A program made the translations under genes and the position numbers. A DNA stretch of 64,000 bases from Rhizobium oryzicola (GTDB taxonomy: Bacteria; Pseudomonadota; Alphaproteobacteria; Rhizobiales; Rhizobiaceae): assembly GCF_030504645.1 (NCBI RefSeq), contig NZ_JAUKWQ010000001.1, positions 496,001-560,000 on the forward strand. The letters run 5' to 3'. Each line of letters starts with the position of its first letter. The first letter of the stretch is position 1. Positions 56,472-64,000 of the stretch are shown here, piece by piece. The notes below the pieces were generated by a model that made no database searches, was not told the DNA's origin, and saw only the letters and a program-made list of their open reading frames with translations.

Positions 56472-56705
56472 GTCGTTTGCCAGATTGCTGCTCAAAAACA
56501 GCGGGTTACATTTGTGTAAAACCGACCGACCAGTTTGGTAAAAAGGATCAACTTGTGGCATTTGCGTGGCAAGTTTCTAGAATGACTTTGATTCGGTAGC
56601 TTGCATGATGCTTTGGTCGGAAAACGTCCCCCTTCGGTTGGTACGACATGAAGTGATCCCAGTGGGGAAAGAATTCTCTTTCCCGGGAAGCGGAGATAAG
56701 AGTGT

Positions 56706-57443
56706 ATGGAGCTGAGAAGCGCAGAGACGAGGACTGACGGACGTAGTTTTATTGATCCCGCCTCTTCGAGAGCCGCAACCAAGGATCAACTCTTCCGACG
56801 ACTTGCTCTGGCTGCCGGTAGCGCTAACATTCCCAGCACGATGCGGATCCTGGCCGATTATGCCGGCGCTTCCTATTATCTTCTCGCCCGCTACGACCTT
56901 ATCCAGGAACAGGGGCTCGATTTTATCGTTGCGTCGAATTGGCCCTTCGATCTCGTGCGTCAGCTCGGCGTGGAACTGGCGCGTGGCTATGGCAAATCCA
57001 CTGAGGTGGAAAAATGTCTGTCCATGCTGACCCCGCAATTTGACCTGTTGCCCGATGAAAGTGCGATTCCGGAAGAGGTGAGTCGCGAATACTGCTCGCT
57101 AACCTTCTGTGTCGGTCGCACACGTTTTTCAATCATGCTGCTGTTTCTGGAAGGGATTATCCTCTCGCAGGAATGTTTGCGGGATGTAGGGCTGCTCGCG
57201 TCTTATGCCTTGAGCCTTGGTGACAAGCGTGACACACGGGTGGAACGCGATTTCGAGCTGACGGATCGAGAACTCGAATGTCTTTTTTGGATTGCCGAAG
57301 GCAAGACGAGTGACGAGATCGCCGTTATCCTCGGCATTTCCAGAAATACGATCAACAACTACATCACCAGCGTGATGCGCAAGACGGCAACCAAGACGCG
57401 ATCTGAAGCGATCGCGTTCGCGGTACGTAACAATCTGGTGTAG
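56706..57443 (+). CDS. visN: LuxR-type flagellar master regulator VisN
   Basis: A 245-aa transcription factor. The N-terminal ~170 residues form an autoinducer-binding-like sensor fold; the C-terminus is a LuxR helix-turn-helix (ELTDRELECLFWIAEGKTSD, then ILGISRNTINNYITSVMRK). VisN pairs with VisR to activate rem and through it the flagellar, motility and chemotaxis genes in Sinorhizobium and Agrobacterium. GGAGATAAG precedes the ATG. About 290 bp of leader separates it from the fliF terminator, enough for its own promoter. visR follows after 33 bp. Confidence 0.93.
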   Translation: MELRSAETRTDGRSFIDPASSRAATKDQLFRRLALAAGSANIPSTMRILADYAGASYYLLARYDLIQEQGLDFIVASNWPFDLVRQLGVELARGYGKSTEVEKCLSMLTPQFDLLPDESAIPEEVSREYCSLTFCVGRTRFSIMLLFLEGIILSQECLRDVGLLASYALSLGDKRDTRVERDFELTDRELECLFWIAEGKTSDEIAVILGISRNTINNYITSVMRKTATKTRSEAIAFAVRNNLV

Positions 57444-57476
57444 ACTTCGCGGGCACCTCGGGGGATTGAATAAGGG

Positions 57477-58181
57477 ATGCAGTTTCTGCGTGTGCAGCGG
57501 GCCTCAAGCAGGTCGGATATCTTTCCCAAATTGGTAGCCATGCAGAAGGCCGTCAATGCCAGAAACTTTGCGATTTTTCGCGTGTCCGGCGCAGGCATGC
57601 CGAACAAGCGGAAGATGGTCTGCGAGTTGGACAACTGGGGTGTAGGAGCTGGAGAGTATTCCAATGCGCTCATCCAGATTTACGGTGAGGTTTTGATCCA
57701 CCATATCGATGTATCCGTTCTGCCGCTTGCCTGGGGCAGGGCAGGCCATGCAAATGCAGCGACGCTCGAGGACTGCTACGGGTTGGTCCTGAAGCTCGAC
57801 GAGGGGGATCTACCGTTCGCGGGGATCGCTTTCCCCGTGCGGCTCGGTGCGGTCGGAAATGGGTATGTGGTGTTTTCCGGCGACAAGCTGACCCTCTCGC
57901 CAGATTCGGTACTGGAATCACATGTCCGCAGCTGTCATATCATGATGGACCTGCTGGCGCTTGACGAGCGTCGCACAGTTCCCGCGGAAACACTCAGCGA
58001 GCGCGAGATTGCATGTCTTCAGCTGGCTGGTGACGGGCAGATCAGCGAAGAAATTGCTGAGCGGCTCGGACTATCAGTTCATACCGTAAACGCCTATCTT
58101 GGCTCTGCCACGATCAAGCTGGATTCTGTGAACCGAATCCAGGCGATCGCCAAGGCCATCCGCCTTGGCTATATCCACTGA
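57477..58181 (+). CDS. visR: LuxR-type flagellar master regulator VisR
   Basis: A 234-aa partner of VisN with the same plan: an N-terminal LuxR-type sensor region (residues ~10-150, MQKAVNARNFAIFRVSG) and C-terminal helix-turn-helix (LSEREIACLQLAGDGQISEE, then ERLGLSVHTVNAYLGSATIK). Both are needed together in characterised rhizobia. The ATG has AAGGG directly adjacent and GGGGA further upstream. It is convergent with the flhB-side gene block. Confidence 0.93.
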   Translation: MQFLRVQRASSRSDIFPKLVAMQKAVNARNFAIFRVSGAGMPNKRKMVCELDNWGVGAGEYSNALIQIYGEVLIHHIDVSVLPLAWGRAGHANAATLEDCYGLVLKLDEGDLPFAGIAFPVRLGAVGNGYVVFSGDKLTLSPDSVLESHVRSCHIMMDLLALDERRTVPAETLSEREIACLQLAGDGQISEEIAERLGLSVHTVNAYLGSATIKLDSVNRIQAIAKAIRLGYIH

Positions 58182-58210
58182 GAGTGGCCACTACGCCGGA
58201 CAGGCCGTTA

Positions 58211-58651
58211 TCAGCTGGCCATTGCTGTGGGCTGAGACCGGACGAAGCGCGCTTCGTTTAGGCTGCGCGCCAGGAAAGCAGTGTTCTCTTCCGGATCATC
58301 GGAGGGCGACTGGAAGGCGATGTGATCGATTTCGATTCCGGCTCGTTCGTCTGTAAGCATCAATCGTGCATAGACCGATACGCCGCGCGGCTTGATTTCG
58401 AGGTCTAGAACGACCTCGGGCTGACCGGACCATTCCAATTTGTATTCACCGCCGGATCCGAAGTTAACGGTACCAGGATGAAAGTACAATTCAGCCGCCG
58501 AAGAAACCAGATCGGCGATGCTGCCGTAACATTCCAGTCGCAGTAAGGAAATGATATCTCCAGCGTCAAGCAGACGTAATTCCGTTGCTACCGGGCTGAT
58601 CGCTTGAGCCAGTATTTTTTCTCGTTCAAGCGAATAATTGCATCGTTTCAT
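58211..58651 (-). CDS. Flagellar-region hypothetical protein
   Basis: A 146-aa soluble protein, beta-rich in its middle part (YKLEWSGQPEVVLDLEIKPR, VSVYARLMLTDERAGIEID); I do not recognise a family. It lies 5 bp after flhB on the same strand, and the same place is held by an uncharacterised gene in related rhizobia, as I recall. Part of the flhB-fliG-fliN-fliM-motA strand; a flagellar link is inferred from position only. Confidence 0.75.
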   Translation of the reverse strand: MKRCNYSLEREKILAQAISPVATELRLLDAGDIISLLRLECYGSIADLVSSAAELYFHPGTVNFGSGGEYKLEWSGQPEVVLDLEIKPRGVSVYARLMLTDERAGIEIDHIAFQSPSDDPEENTAFLARSLNEARFVRSQPTAMAS

Positions 58652-58656
58652 AGCGT

Positions 58657-59733
58657 CTAGCGAACCCGTTTTTTAGCCGCCCTAGAGGCGTAAATCCTGT
58701 GAATAAGCTCTGCCACGGCCTTGTAAAAGGCTGGTGGGATCACACTATCCACCGAGACTTGCGCAAACATGGAGCGAGCAAGAGGCGGGTCCTCAAAAAC
58801 AGGGATGTCGTTCGCTTCTGCAATTTCGCGGATTTTCAGGGCAATCAGGTCGCTGCCCTTGGCAACCACGATCGGAGCATCGCTTTCTTCGCGGACATAA
58901 CGTAACGCGACCGCATAGTGAGTGGGGTTGGCGATAACGAGGGTTGCGCGTGGTACGTTGTTGATCATGCGCTGTCTTGCGCGGCTGCGCATGAGCGACC
59001 GCTGGCGGGATTTGACCACTGGGTCACCCTGCGCCTGCTTGTTTTCATCCTTCACTTCCTGCTTGGTCATCTTCAACTGGCTGAACCAGTGGTGACGTGT
59101 CCAGAAGAAGTCCGCAACGGCGAGAACCGCTGTTGCCAGGATGATGATGATCATCATCTTCTTCACGCCGTTATACAGCATGTTCGGAATGAGCAGCGGG
59201 TCCGCGAACATCGCGTCCAGCGAATGCAGGAAATCCGCGCGCATCGCGAAATACATGCAGATGCCGACAATCAGCAGCTTGAAGATGGATTTGCCAAATT
59301 CGATAGCGCCTTGCACGCTGAAGATTCGCGAAAATCCTTTGCTCAGAGAGACGCGGTCAAACTGCGGACGTACACGCTCCAGCACGGCAGAAGGCATGTT
59401 CTGAACGATGGATGAGGTAACACCGAAGATGCAAAACAGCAGCATTGCCGGCAACAGGAAAGCCGCCATTTCCCAGCCCAGCCGGTAGGAAATAGACACC
59501 ACGTCCGTTGCATTATTGAGAGGCCACTGGTCGGTCTGCTCGAAGAAATCCTTCAGGCGCTCACTGATTTGCGAGGTGCGACCAGGCAGGAAGAAGACCA
59601 GGTAGAAATAGAAAGCGAGAGAGGACGCAAAAAGCGTGACCTCTCTCGAAAATGGCACATTACCTTTGTCCGCGGCATCTTTGAGTTTTTTGCCAGACGG
59701 GTCTTCTGTTTTGCTGTCCTGTTCTTCCGACAA
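58657..59733 (-). CDS. flhB: Flagellar export switch protein FlhB
   Basis: A 358-aa membrane protein of the flagellar type III export gate. Four hydrophobic segments fill residues ~30-215 (for example [27 protein letters not shown]). The cytoplasmic autocleavage motif NPTH is present in [15 protein letters not shown], which switches export from hook to filament subunits. Usual length and N-terminal [19 protein letters not shown]. It lies 147 bp after fliG. Confidence 0.95.
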   Translation of the reverse strand: MSEEQDSKTEDPSGKKLKDAADKGNVPFSREVTLFASSLAFYFYLVFFLPGRTSQISERLKDFFEQTDQWPLNNATDVVSISYRLGWEMAAFLLPAMLLFCIFGVTSSIVQNMPSAVLERVRPQFDRVSLSKGFSRIFSVQGAIEFGKSIFKLLIVGICMYFAMRADFLHSLDAMFADPLLIPNMLYNGVKKMMIIIILATAVLAVADFFWTRHHWFSQLKMTKQEVKDENKQAQGDPVVKSRQRSLMRSRARQRMINNVPRATLVIANPTHYAVALRYVREESDAPIVVAKGSDLIALKIREIAEANDIPVFEDPPLARSMFAQVSVDSVIPPAFYKAVAELIHRIYASRAAKKRVR

Positions 59734-59880
59734 GGCTTCATCCTTGAGGCGCGGCGGCCGCAGCCGCCTCGTGGTGTCATCCGAAAGCCATCATGGCTTC
59801 CACAGGTTCGGCCTTGCCGGCCGGGTATTCTGTCGGTCTAGTTGCGATCCCGATCTTTGAGCTCGCAACCAGACTTAATC

Positions 59881-60930
59881 TCAGGCCGCTTCGGGCGCCT
59901 TTTCGCCTTCTGCCACCGGCTCCTTCAGCTGGATCTGGCCAGCATTGGCCAGACGGATTGCTTCCTGGGCCACGGCGCGGCGGGCGATTGCCACCTCGCG
60001 CGGGTTGATGGCAGCGTTCGTTGCGCCAAGGTCTGCTTCGATCATGCGGCGCTGGCGAGGGCTGATCGCCGAGAGCACACATTCCTTGATCTCGTTCGAA
60101 GCACCACGCAGCGCCATCGTGAGGATGTCGCCAGCGATGTCGTTGAGCAGCATGACGCGGCTGCGCTGCGGCATGGCCATGAGGTCTTCGAACAGGAAGA
60201 TCTTCGGGCGTACCTTGTTGACCGATTCTTTGCTGATTGTCTCCAGCGAATTGAGCAATGTGTCGACCTGTGGCTTTTCGAGCTCGTTCATGAGCTCTGC
60301 CACCTTGTTCGAACCATTGGAATTGCGCTCTGCCTCGATCAGCTGGATCAGTTCCATCACGCGGTTTTCGATGATCTGCGCGGCCTTCGGGCTGACATCC
60401 TTCATGTTGACCGTACGGTTGACGATATCGGCGCGACGGTTTTCCGGCAGCTGAAGGAGAACCTTGGCACCGAAGGAAGATGGCAGCATCGAAAGGATGT
60501 AGGCGATCGTCTGCGGGTGTTCGCGCAGCAGGAACTTGCCAACGAAGTTCGGATCGGCATCCTGCAGGCGGTCCCAGATGGATGTTTCGTAAGCCTGGAA
60601 TGCCGTGCGACGGCCCAGCAGGCTGTCCACTTCTTCCGGTGTCAGGCCTTCTTCCAGGATGCCCTCGATAGCGCGGGCATTGTCCATTAGACCGGCACCT
60701 TCCGTGAAGAGGTCCTCAAATTCGTTGACGAGCTGCAAGAGCTCGTCAGGAGGAATTTCACGAAGGGTCTGCGCGGAGGCGATGATCGTCTGGAGCTCGC
60801 TCTGCGTAAAATATTTCAATAGCTTGCCCGCTACCCCCTTGCCCATGGCAAGAAGCACTGCAGCGGCTTTTTCAGCTTGGGATAACGGTTTCGTGGAGAC
60901 TGCGCCTCCGAAATCGTCAAAGTCCATCAT
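59881..60930 (-). CDS. fliG: Flagellar motor switch protein FliG
   Basis: A 349-aa C-ring protein that binds FliF at its N-terminus and interacts with MotA at its C-terminus to produce torque. Typical segments: LSQAEKAAAVLLAMGKGVAG, the EHPQTIAYILSMLP motif near residue 135, and the charged torque helix region SRVMLLNDIAGDILTMALRG with CVLSAISPRQRRMIEADLG. Slightly extended alphaproteobacterial ends. Next gene on the strand is flhB. Confidence 0.95.
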   Translation of the reverse strand: MMDFDDFGGAVSTKPLSQAEKAAAVLLAMGKGVAGKLLKYFTQSELQTIIASAQTLREIPPDELLQLVNEFEDLFTEGAGLMDNARAIEGILEEGLTPEEVDSLLGRRTAFQAYETSIWDRLQDADPNFVGKFLLREHPQTIAYILSMLPSSFGAKVLLQLPENRRADIVNRTVNMKDVSPKAAQIIENRVMELIQLIEAERNSNGSNKVAELMNELEKPQVDTLLNSLETISKESVNKVRPKIFLFEDLMAMPQRSRVMLLNDIAGDILTMALRGASNEIKECVLSAISPRQRRMIEADLGATNAAINPREVAIARRAVAQEAIRLANAGQIQLKEPVAEGEKAPEAA

Positions 60931-60958
60931 GGTCTTCCCTCACTGTCCCGAACCGGGA

Positions 60959-61579
60959 TCAGATTTTCTTAGAGCTTAAAACTTCCGTCAATTTCACACC
61001 GAAGCGCGTATCGTCGTTTTCCAGAACGGTGATTTCTCCCTTGGCAATCCGTCTTCCATTGACGGTAATCTCCACGGGTTCGCCGATCTTCTTGTCCAGC
61101 GCGATGATGGCGCCTTCCTCTAGTTCCATCAGGCCGGATACCTGCATCCGGCTTGTTCCGAGCACGATTTCCACCGTGATCGGGATATCCATAATCAGGT
61201 CGAGGTTTGCATTCAGCGCGCTGCCTGCTTCCTGAACCGAATGGCCCATGCCGGAGCTTCCGCCGAAGTCATCGCCAAGCCCACCGCCGAAATCGCTGCT
61301 GCCACCAAAGCTGCTGCCGCCGCCGAAGCTGTCCGTATCGCCGCCGAAGCCACCGAGATCGGCACTCGTATCGCCGCCGAGGTCCATGCCACCGCCGAAA
61401 GACGGTTCGGATGCGAAATCCGAGCCGGCGCCGAATTCGGCGCCAAAGTCCGGCGCGCCGCCGTCGGCATCTGCCTTCAGCACGCCGCGGAGGTCGTCGA
61501 TAGCCTGATCCAGCTCGGCTTCATTGCCGGCCGCCGGAAAGGCATCGTCTTCGGTGAGTGGTGTCTTTTTTCTGACCAT
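60959..61579 (-). CDS. fliN: Flagellar motor switch protein FliN
   Basis: A 206-aa C-ring protein. The C-terminal ~80 residues are the conserved SpoA domain ([40 protein letters not shown]). The N-terminal ~110 residues are low-complexity and rich in Gly, Ser, Phe and Asp, with repeated GG-S-FGG-type units; this extension is usual in size for rhizobial FliN but its role is unclear. It lies between fliM and fliG. Confidence 0.93.
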   Translation of the reverse strand: MVRKKTPLTEDDAFPAAGNEAELDQAIDDLRGVLKADADGGAPDFGAEFGAGSDFASEPSFGGGMDLGGDTSADLGGFGGDTDSFGGGSSFGGSSDFGGGLGDDFGGSSGMGHSVQEAGSALNANLDLIMDIPITVEIVLGTSRMQVSGLMELEEGAIIALDKKIGEPVEITVNGRRIAKGEITVLENDDTRFGVKLTEVLSSKKI

Positions 61580-61651
61580 GCGTTCATTATCCCTTCTGAA
61601 ACTTGCGTCAGCCTGCCCAACCGAAAAGCTTGGAACTCAGGCGCGCAATCA

Positions 61652-62608
61652 TCAGCCAATCAGGTGATTGAGGATCTCATCCTCGTTTGAAATATTGTCC
61701 TTGACGCGCACCGTGTAGCGCTCGCCCGATCGTCCGAACTCGCAGACATACATGTCCTTGCCGTTCGCGCTGACCTGTACTTTGATGTCTTCCTTGTCTT
61801 CAAAGGCGATGAAATCGCCCTTTGCCAGGTGGGCCACCGTCTTCAGCGCCAGGCTCTGGAGACGAATACGGGCTTCGAGCGTGACGGGAGAGCGACGCAC
61901 CTGATCCTTGATCCGATCGGCCCATTCCTGCTTGCTCTTGGCTATCTGCCCCTTGGGTTTCGGTGCAATTACCTTGGTTTTGAGAAGGGCCCGCTGGGGA
62001 ATGATCAGCGCCACTTCGGAGGTGACCTTGCCAAGCTCCACCGTCATGCGGATCTGAGCGCCGAATTCTACCGGTGCTTCCGGGTCCGGGGCCGGCCGGT
62101 CATCGGCATTGTGCGGGCGCTCCAGCAGGGCTTCGAAGCCGCCTGCCGCGTTGACGCCGGACCGCAAGACATTGGCGATGCGTTCAAAGACCATGGATGC
62201 GAGATCGAGCTCGATATCCGAGAGCGGGCGCTCCGGCGGCTGCTCGATCAGTTCGGGGGCAGCGCCCAGCATCTGTTCCATCAGCGCGATGACGAAACTG
62301 TTGCCGCAGGCAAGAACGAAGTTCGGACACCAGTTCCGCAGCGATCCATCGGAGAAGCAGACGGTATCGCCGAAATCCGCCAGGAGGTCACGCATCAGCC
62401 CGGATTTGAAGCCGCCATAGGTGACATTGATCGAAATGTTCGTTTCGCTGTGAAACACATCAGGCAGGAATTCGCTGTAGAGGTGGCCGAACTCGCTGCA
62501 GATCTTTTCGACCATTTCCTGGTAGCCAAGCCCACCTGTGAGCTTTGCCAGCAACGCCAGATCCATAGACGCCGTATTCGTGTCGGTTTGCTCGCTCATC
62601 GTGCTCAC
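61652..62608 (-). CDS. fliM: Flagellar motor switch protein FliM
   Basis: A 318-aa C-ring protein that binds phosphorylated CheY. The middle domain ([40 protein letters not shown]) and the C-terminal SpoA domain ([31 protein letters not shown]) are seen. The N-terminus lacks the canonical enterobacterial LSQxEIDALL peptide, as in other rhizobia. Its start overlaps the motA stop by four bases. Confidence 0.9.
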   Translation of the reverse strand: MSTMSEQTDTNTASMDLALLAKLTGGLGYQEMVEKICSEFGHLYSEFLPDVFHSETNISINVTYGGFKSGLMRDLLADFGDTVCFSDGSLRNWCPNFVLACGNSFVIALMEQMLGAAPELIEQPPERPLSDIELDLASMVFERIANVLRSGVNAAGGFEALLERPHNADDRPAPDPEAPVEFGAQIRMTVELGKVTSEVALIIPQRALLKTKVIAPKPKGQIAKSKQEWADRIKDQVRRSPVTLEARIRLQSLALKTVAHLAKGDFIAFEDKEDIKVQVSANGKDMYVCEFGRSGERYTVRVKDNISNEDEILNHLIG

Positions 62609-63483
62609 GCTGCCTTGCTATCCCCGCCGCCGCCGGGGTTCATCATTTCCTGCTCGACCGAATCGATGGATGGGCGCTCGTAGCTGGAAATGGTCTTGCG
62701 TCCGTATTCGAGTGCGACCTGCGGGACCGAGCCGTTCATGTAAGCGAGCAGCGTCTGCTTCACGATGATGTAAAGGCGGTGCTGCTTGCTGCGGACGATC
62801 TTGATCTGCGAGCAGATGGGGTTGCACACGCAATAGGACAGCAAGATCCCGAGCATGGTGCCAACAAGTGCGGCACCGATCAGCTCGCCAAGCACTTCCG
62901 GCGATTCGTTGATGGCGCCCAGGGCCTTGATAACGCCGAGAACGGCGGCGACGATACCGATGGCCGGGAAGGAGTCGCCAACAGCCAGGATGGCGTCATG
63001 CGGCTTCATCTTATCATGCAGAATGGTGTCGATTTCCTCATCCATCAACGCCTCGATCTCGTGGGAGCGCGCATTGCCAATGATGATCAAGCGCACATAG
63101 TCGCAGATGAACGAAGTCAGCTCCTTGTTCTTCAACACCGTGGGCGCCGACTGGAAGATTGTCGATTCGTCCGGGTTGTCGATATGCGCTTCGATCTCGT
63201 TACGCGATTTCGTACGCAAGTCACGCATCAGAGAGTAGAGCACGCCGAGCACGTCCAGATAGTTGCGCTCTTTCGGAACCTTGTTGCCGAATGCCTCACC
63301 CAGTGCCTTGCCGGAGTCCTTCACCACCTTGATGGAGTTGGACATGATAAAGGTGCCGAGACCGGCGCCGCCGATGATCAGCAGCTCGAACGGCTGAACC
63401 AGCCGCTCAACGGGACCGTGTTCGGCCATGAAGCCGCCGATAACGGCCCCGACGATAATGATGAATCCGACTACAATAATCAT
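62605..63483 (-). CDS. motA: Flagellar stator protein MotA
   Basis: A 292-aa inner-membrane stator subunit. Four hydrophobic helices are visible: [20 protein letters not shown] and [15 protein letters not shown] at the N-terminus, and [17 protein letters not shown] and [20 protein letters not shown] later. The cytoplasmic loop between them contacts FliG. It starts the leftward motA-fliM-fliN-fliG-flhB run and is divergent from flgF, so both promoters lie in 63,484-63,736. Confidence 0.95.
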   Translation of the reverse strand: MIIVVGFIIIVGAVIGGFMAEHGPVERLVQPFELLIIGGAGLGTFIMSNSIKVVKDSGKALGEAFGNKVPKERNYLDVLGVLYSLMRDLRTKSRNEIEAHIDNPDESTIFQSAPTVLKNKELTSFICDYVRLIIIGNARSHEIEALMDEEIDTILHDKMKPHDAILAVGDSFPAIGIVAAVLGVIKALGAINESPEVLGELIGAALVGTMLGILLSYCVCNPICSQIKIVRSKQHRLYIIVKQTLLAYMNGSVPQVALEYGRKTISSYERPSIDSVEQEMMNPGGGGDSKAA

Positions 63484-63736
63484 CGCAAGCCTGTGCCGTG
63501 GTTATATCAGGCTTCTGGATAGGCGTCGTGGCTTGCGTGAGGCTTGGTAATCGGACGCTGAATCGTGTTTCTGGTTGAGACAGTTTCGCGCAAGTCTTTC
63601 TGCTTAAGCCTTCCCGCCAGGTCCGGTCTGTCCGGCATCTTCATCGATTCGGCCTGTCACGACATGGGCGAAGCGGGAAACCCCGCCGTCTCCTGCTGGC
63701 ACGCGCCATATTTCCTGAAACGCGGAGGCACATGAT

Positions 63737-64000
63737 ATGCAGTCCGGATTGTATGTCGGTATTTCATCCCAGATCGCGCTTGAGCGGCGGCTGAACACGA
63801 TCGCCGACAACATGGCCAACATGAACACGGTCGGCTTTCGCGCAACGGACGTAAAGTTCGATGAGGTCTTGAGCAAGACGCACAACGATCTCAATGCCAA
63901 GGTTTCCTTCGTTACGCAGGGCAATGACTATCTCTCCACGCGCAGCGGCGCCCTGGAGCAGACCGGCAGTCCGCTCGATTTCGCTATCAAGGGTGATGCA
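63737..64000 (+). CDS. flgF: Flagellar basal-body rod protein FlgF (truncated by window end)
   Basis: The first 88 codons of a rod protein, open to the window edge. The N-terminus MQSGLYVGISSQIALERRLN followed by IADNMANMNTVGFR is the flagellar rod/hook family start, with FlgF the usual gene at this place opposite motA in rhizobia. GGAGG lies a few bases upstream of the ATG. Confidence 0.9.
   Translation, partial: MQSGLYVGISSQIALERRLNTIADNMANMNTVGFRATDVKFDEVLSKTHNDLNAKVSFVTQGNDYLSTRSGALEQTGSPLDFAIKGDA

Overview
The window looks like chromosomal DNA of a member of the Rhizobiaceae (Agrobacterium/Rhizobium/Allorhizobium type). This rests on gene content and order: a visN-visR pair, a che operon led by a soluble globin-coupled receptor and ending in cheD-cheT, the flhB-fliG-fliN-fliM-motA block facing flgF, an lpiA-acvB pair, and the murA-DUF2948-hisD-UPF0262-phosphatase-infA-maf-yacG housekeeping string. 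Genus and species cannot be fixed from the sequence alone.

Layout. Positions 1-8.4 kb hold a transporter-fused sensor kinase (cut by the window edge), mscL, an aminotransferase, a GalE/ExoB epimerase, and a cheW plus membrane chemoreceptor pair. From 8.3 to 14.6 kb come tRNA-Thr, murA, hisD, infA, maf, yacG and tRNA-Phe. From 14,522 to 36,837 an integrated island of about 22.3 kb sits in the 3' half of tRNA-Phe, bounded by perfect 51-bp direct repeats. Beyond it lie prc, a YhiN-type flavoprotein, a TerC/YjbE protein, acvB and lpiA, then the che operon (46.1-54.6 kb), fliF, visN, visR, and the flagellar block to the end.

The island has a satellite-like core read leftward: P4-type integrase, an unknown 271-aa protein, an AlpA-type excisionase/regulator and a prim-pol/RecA-like replication protein, followed by a palindrome-rich gap that could be its origin. 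Around this core is cargo dominated by nucleic-acid defence genes. On the left is a six-gene overlapping operon of type I restriction (hsdM, hsdS, hsdR) with an unknown 135-aa gene, a SIR2-domain gene and a DUF262/DUF1524 gene built in. In the middle are an XRE regulator with a palindromic operator and a lone PD-(D/E)XK protein. On the right are a frameshifted nuclease-NACHT gene and then a compact three-part cassette.

That cassette is the most unusual item. A PD-(D/E)XK nuclease gene and a HEPN ribonuclease gene (R-N-x3-H motif) flank a 91-nt RNA that folds as a complete tRNA cloverleaf, but with a 26-nt anticodon loop carrying a UUCG-capped hairpin and with no encoded CCA. It starts 9 nt after the nuclease stop codon and ends 6 nt before the HEPN start codon. 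I suggest a toxin-antitoxin or abortive-infection module in which the tRNA mimic is antitoxin, decoy, sensor or substrate for the HEPN protein. The structure is read directly from the sequence; the function is inference.
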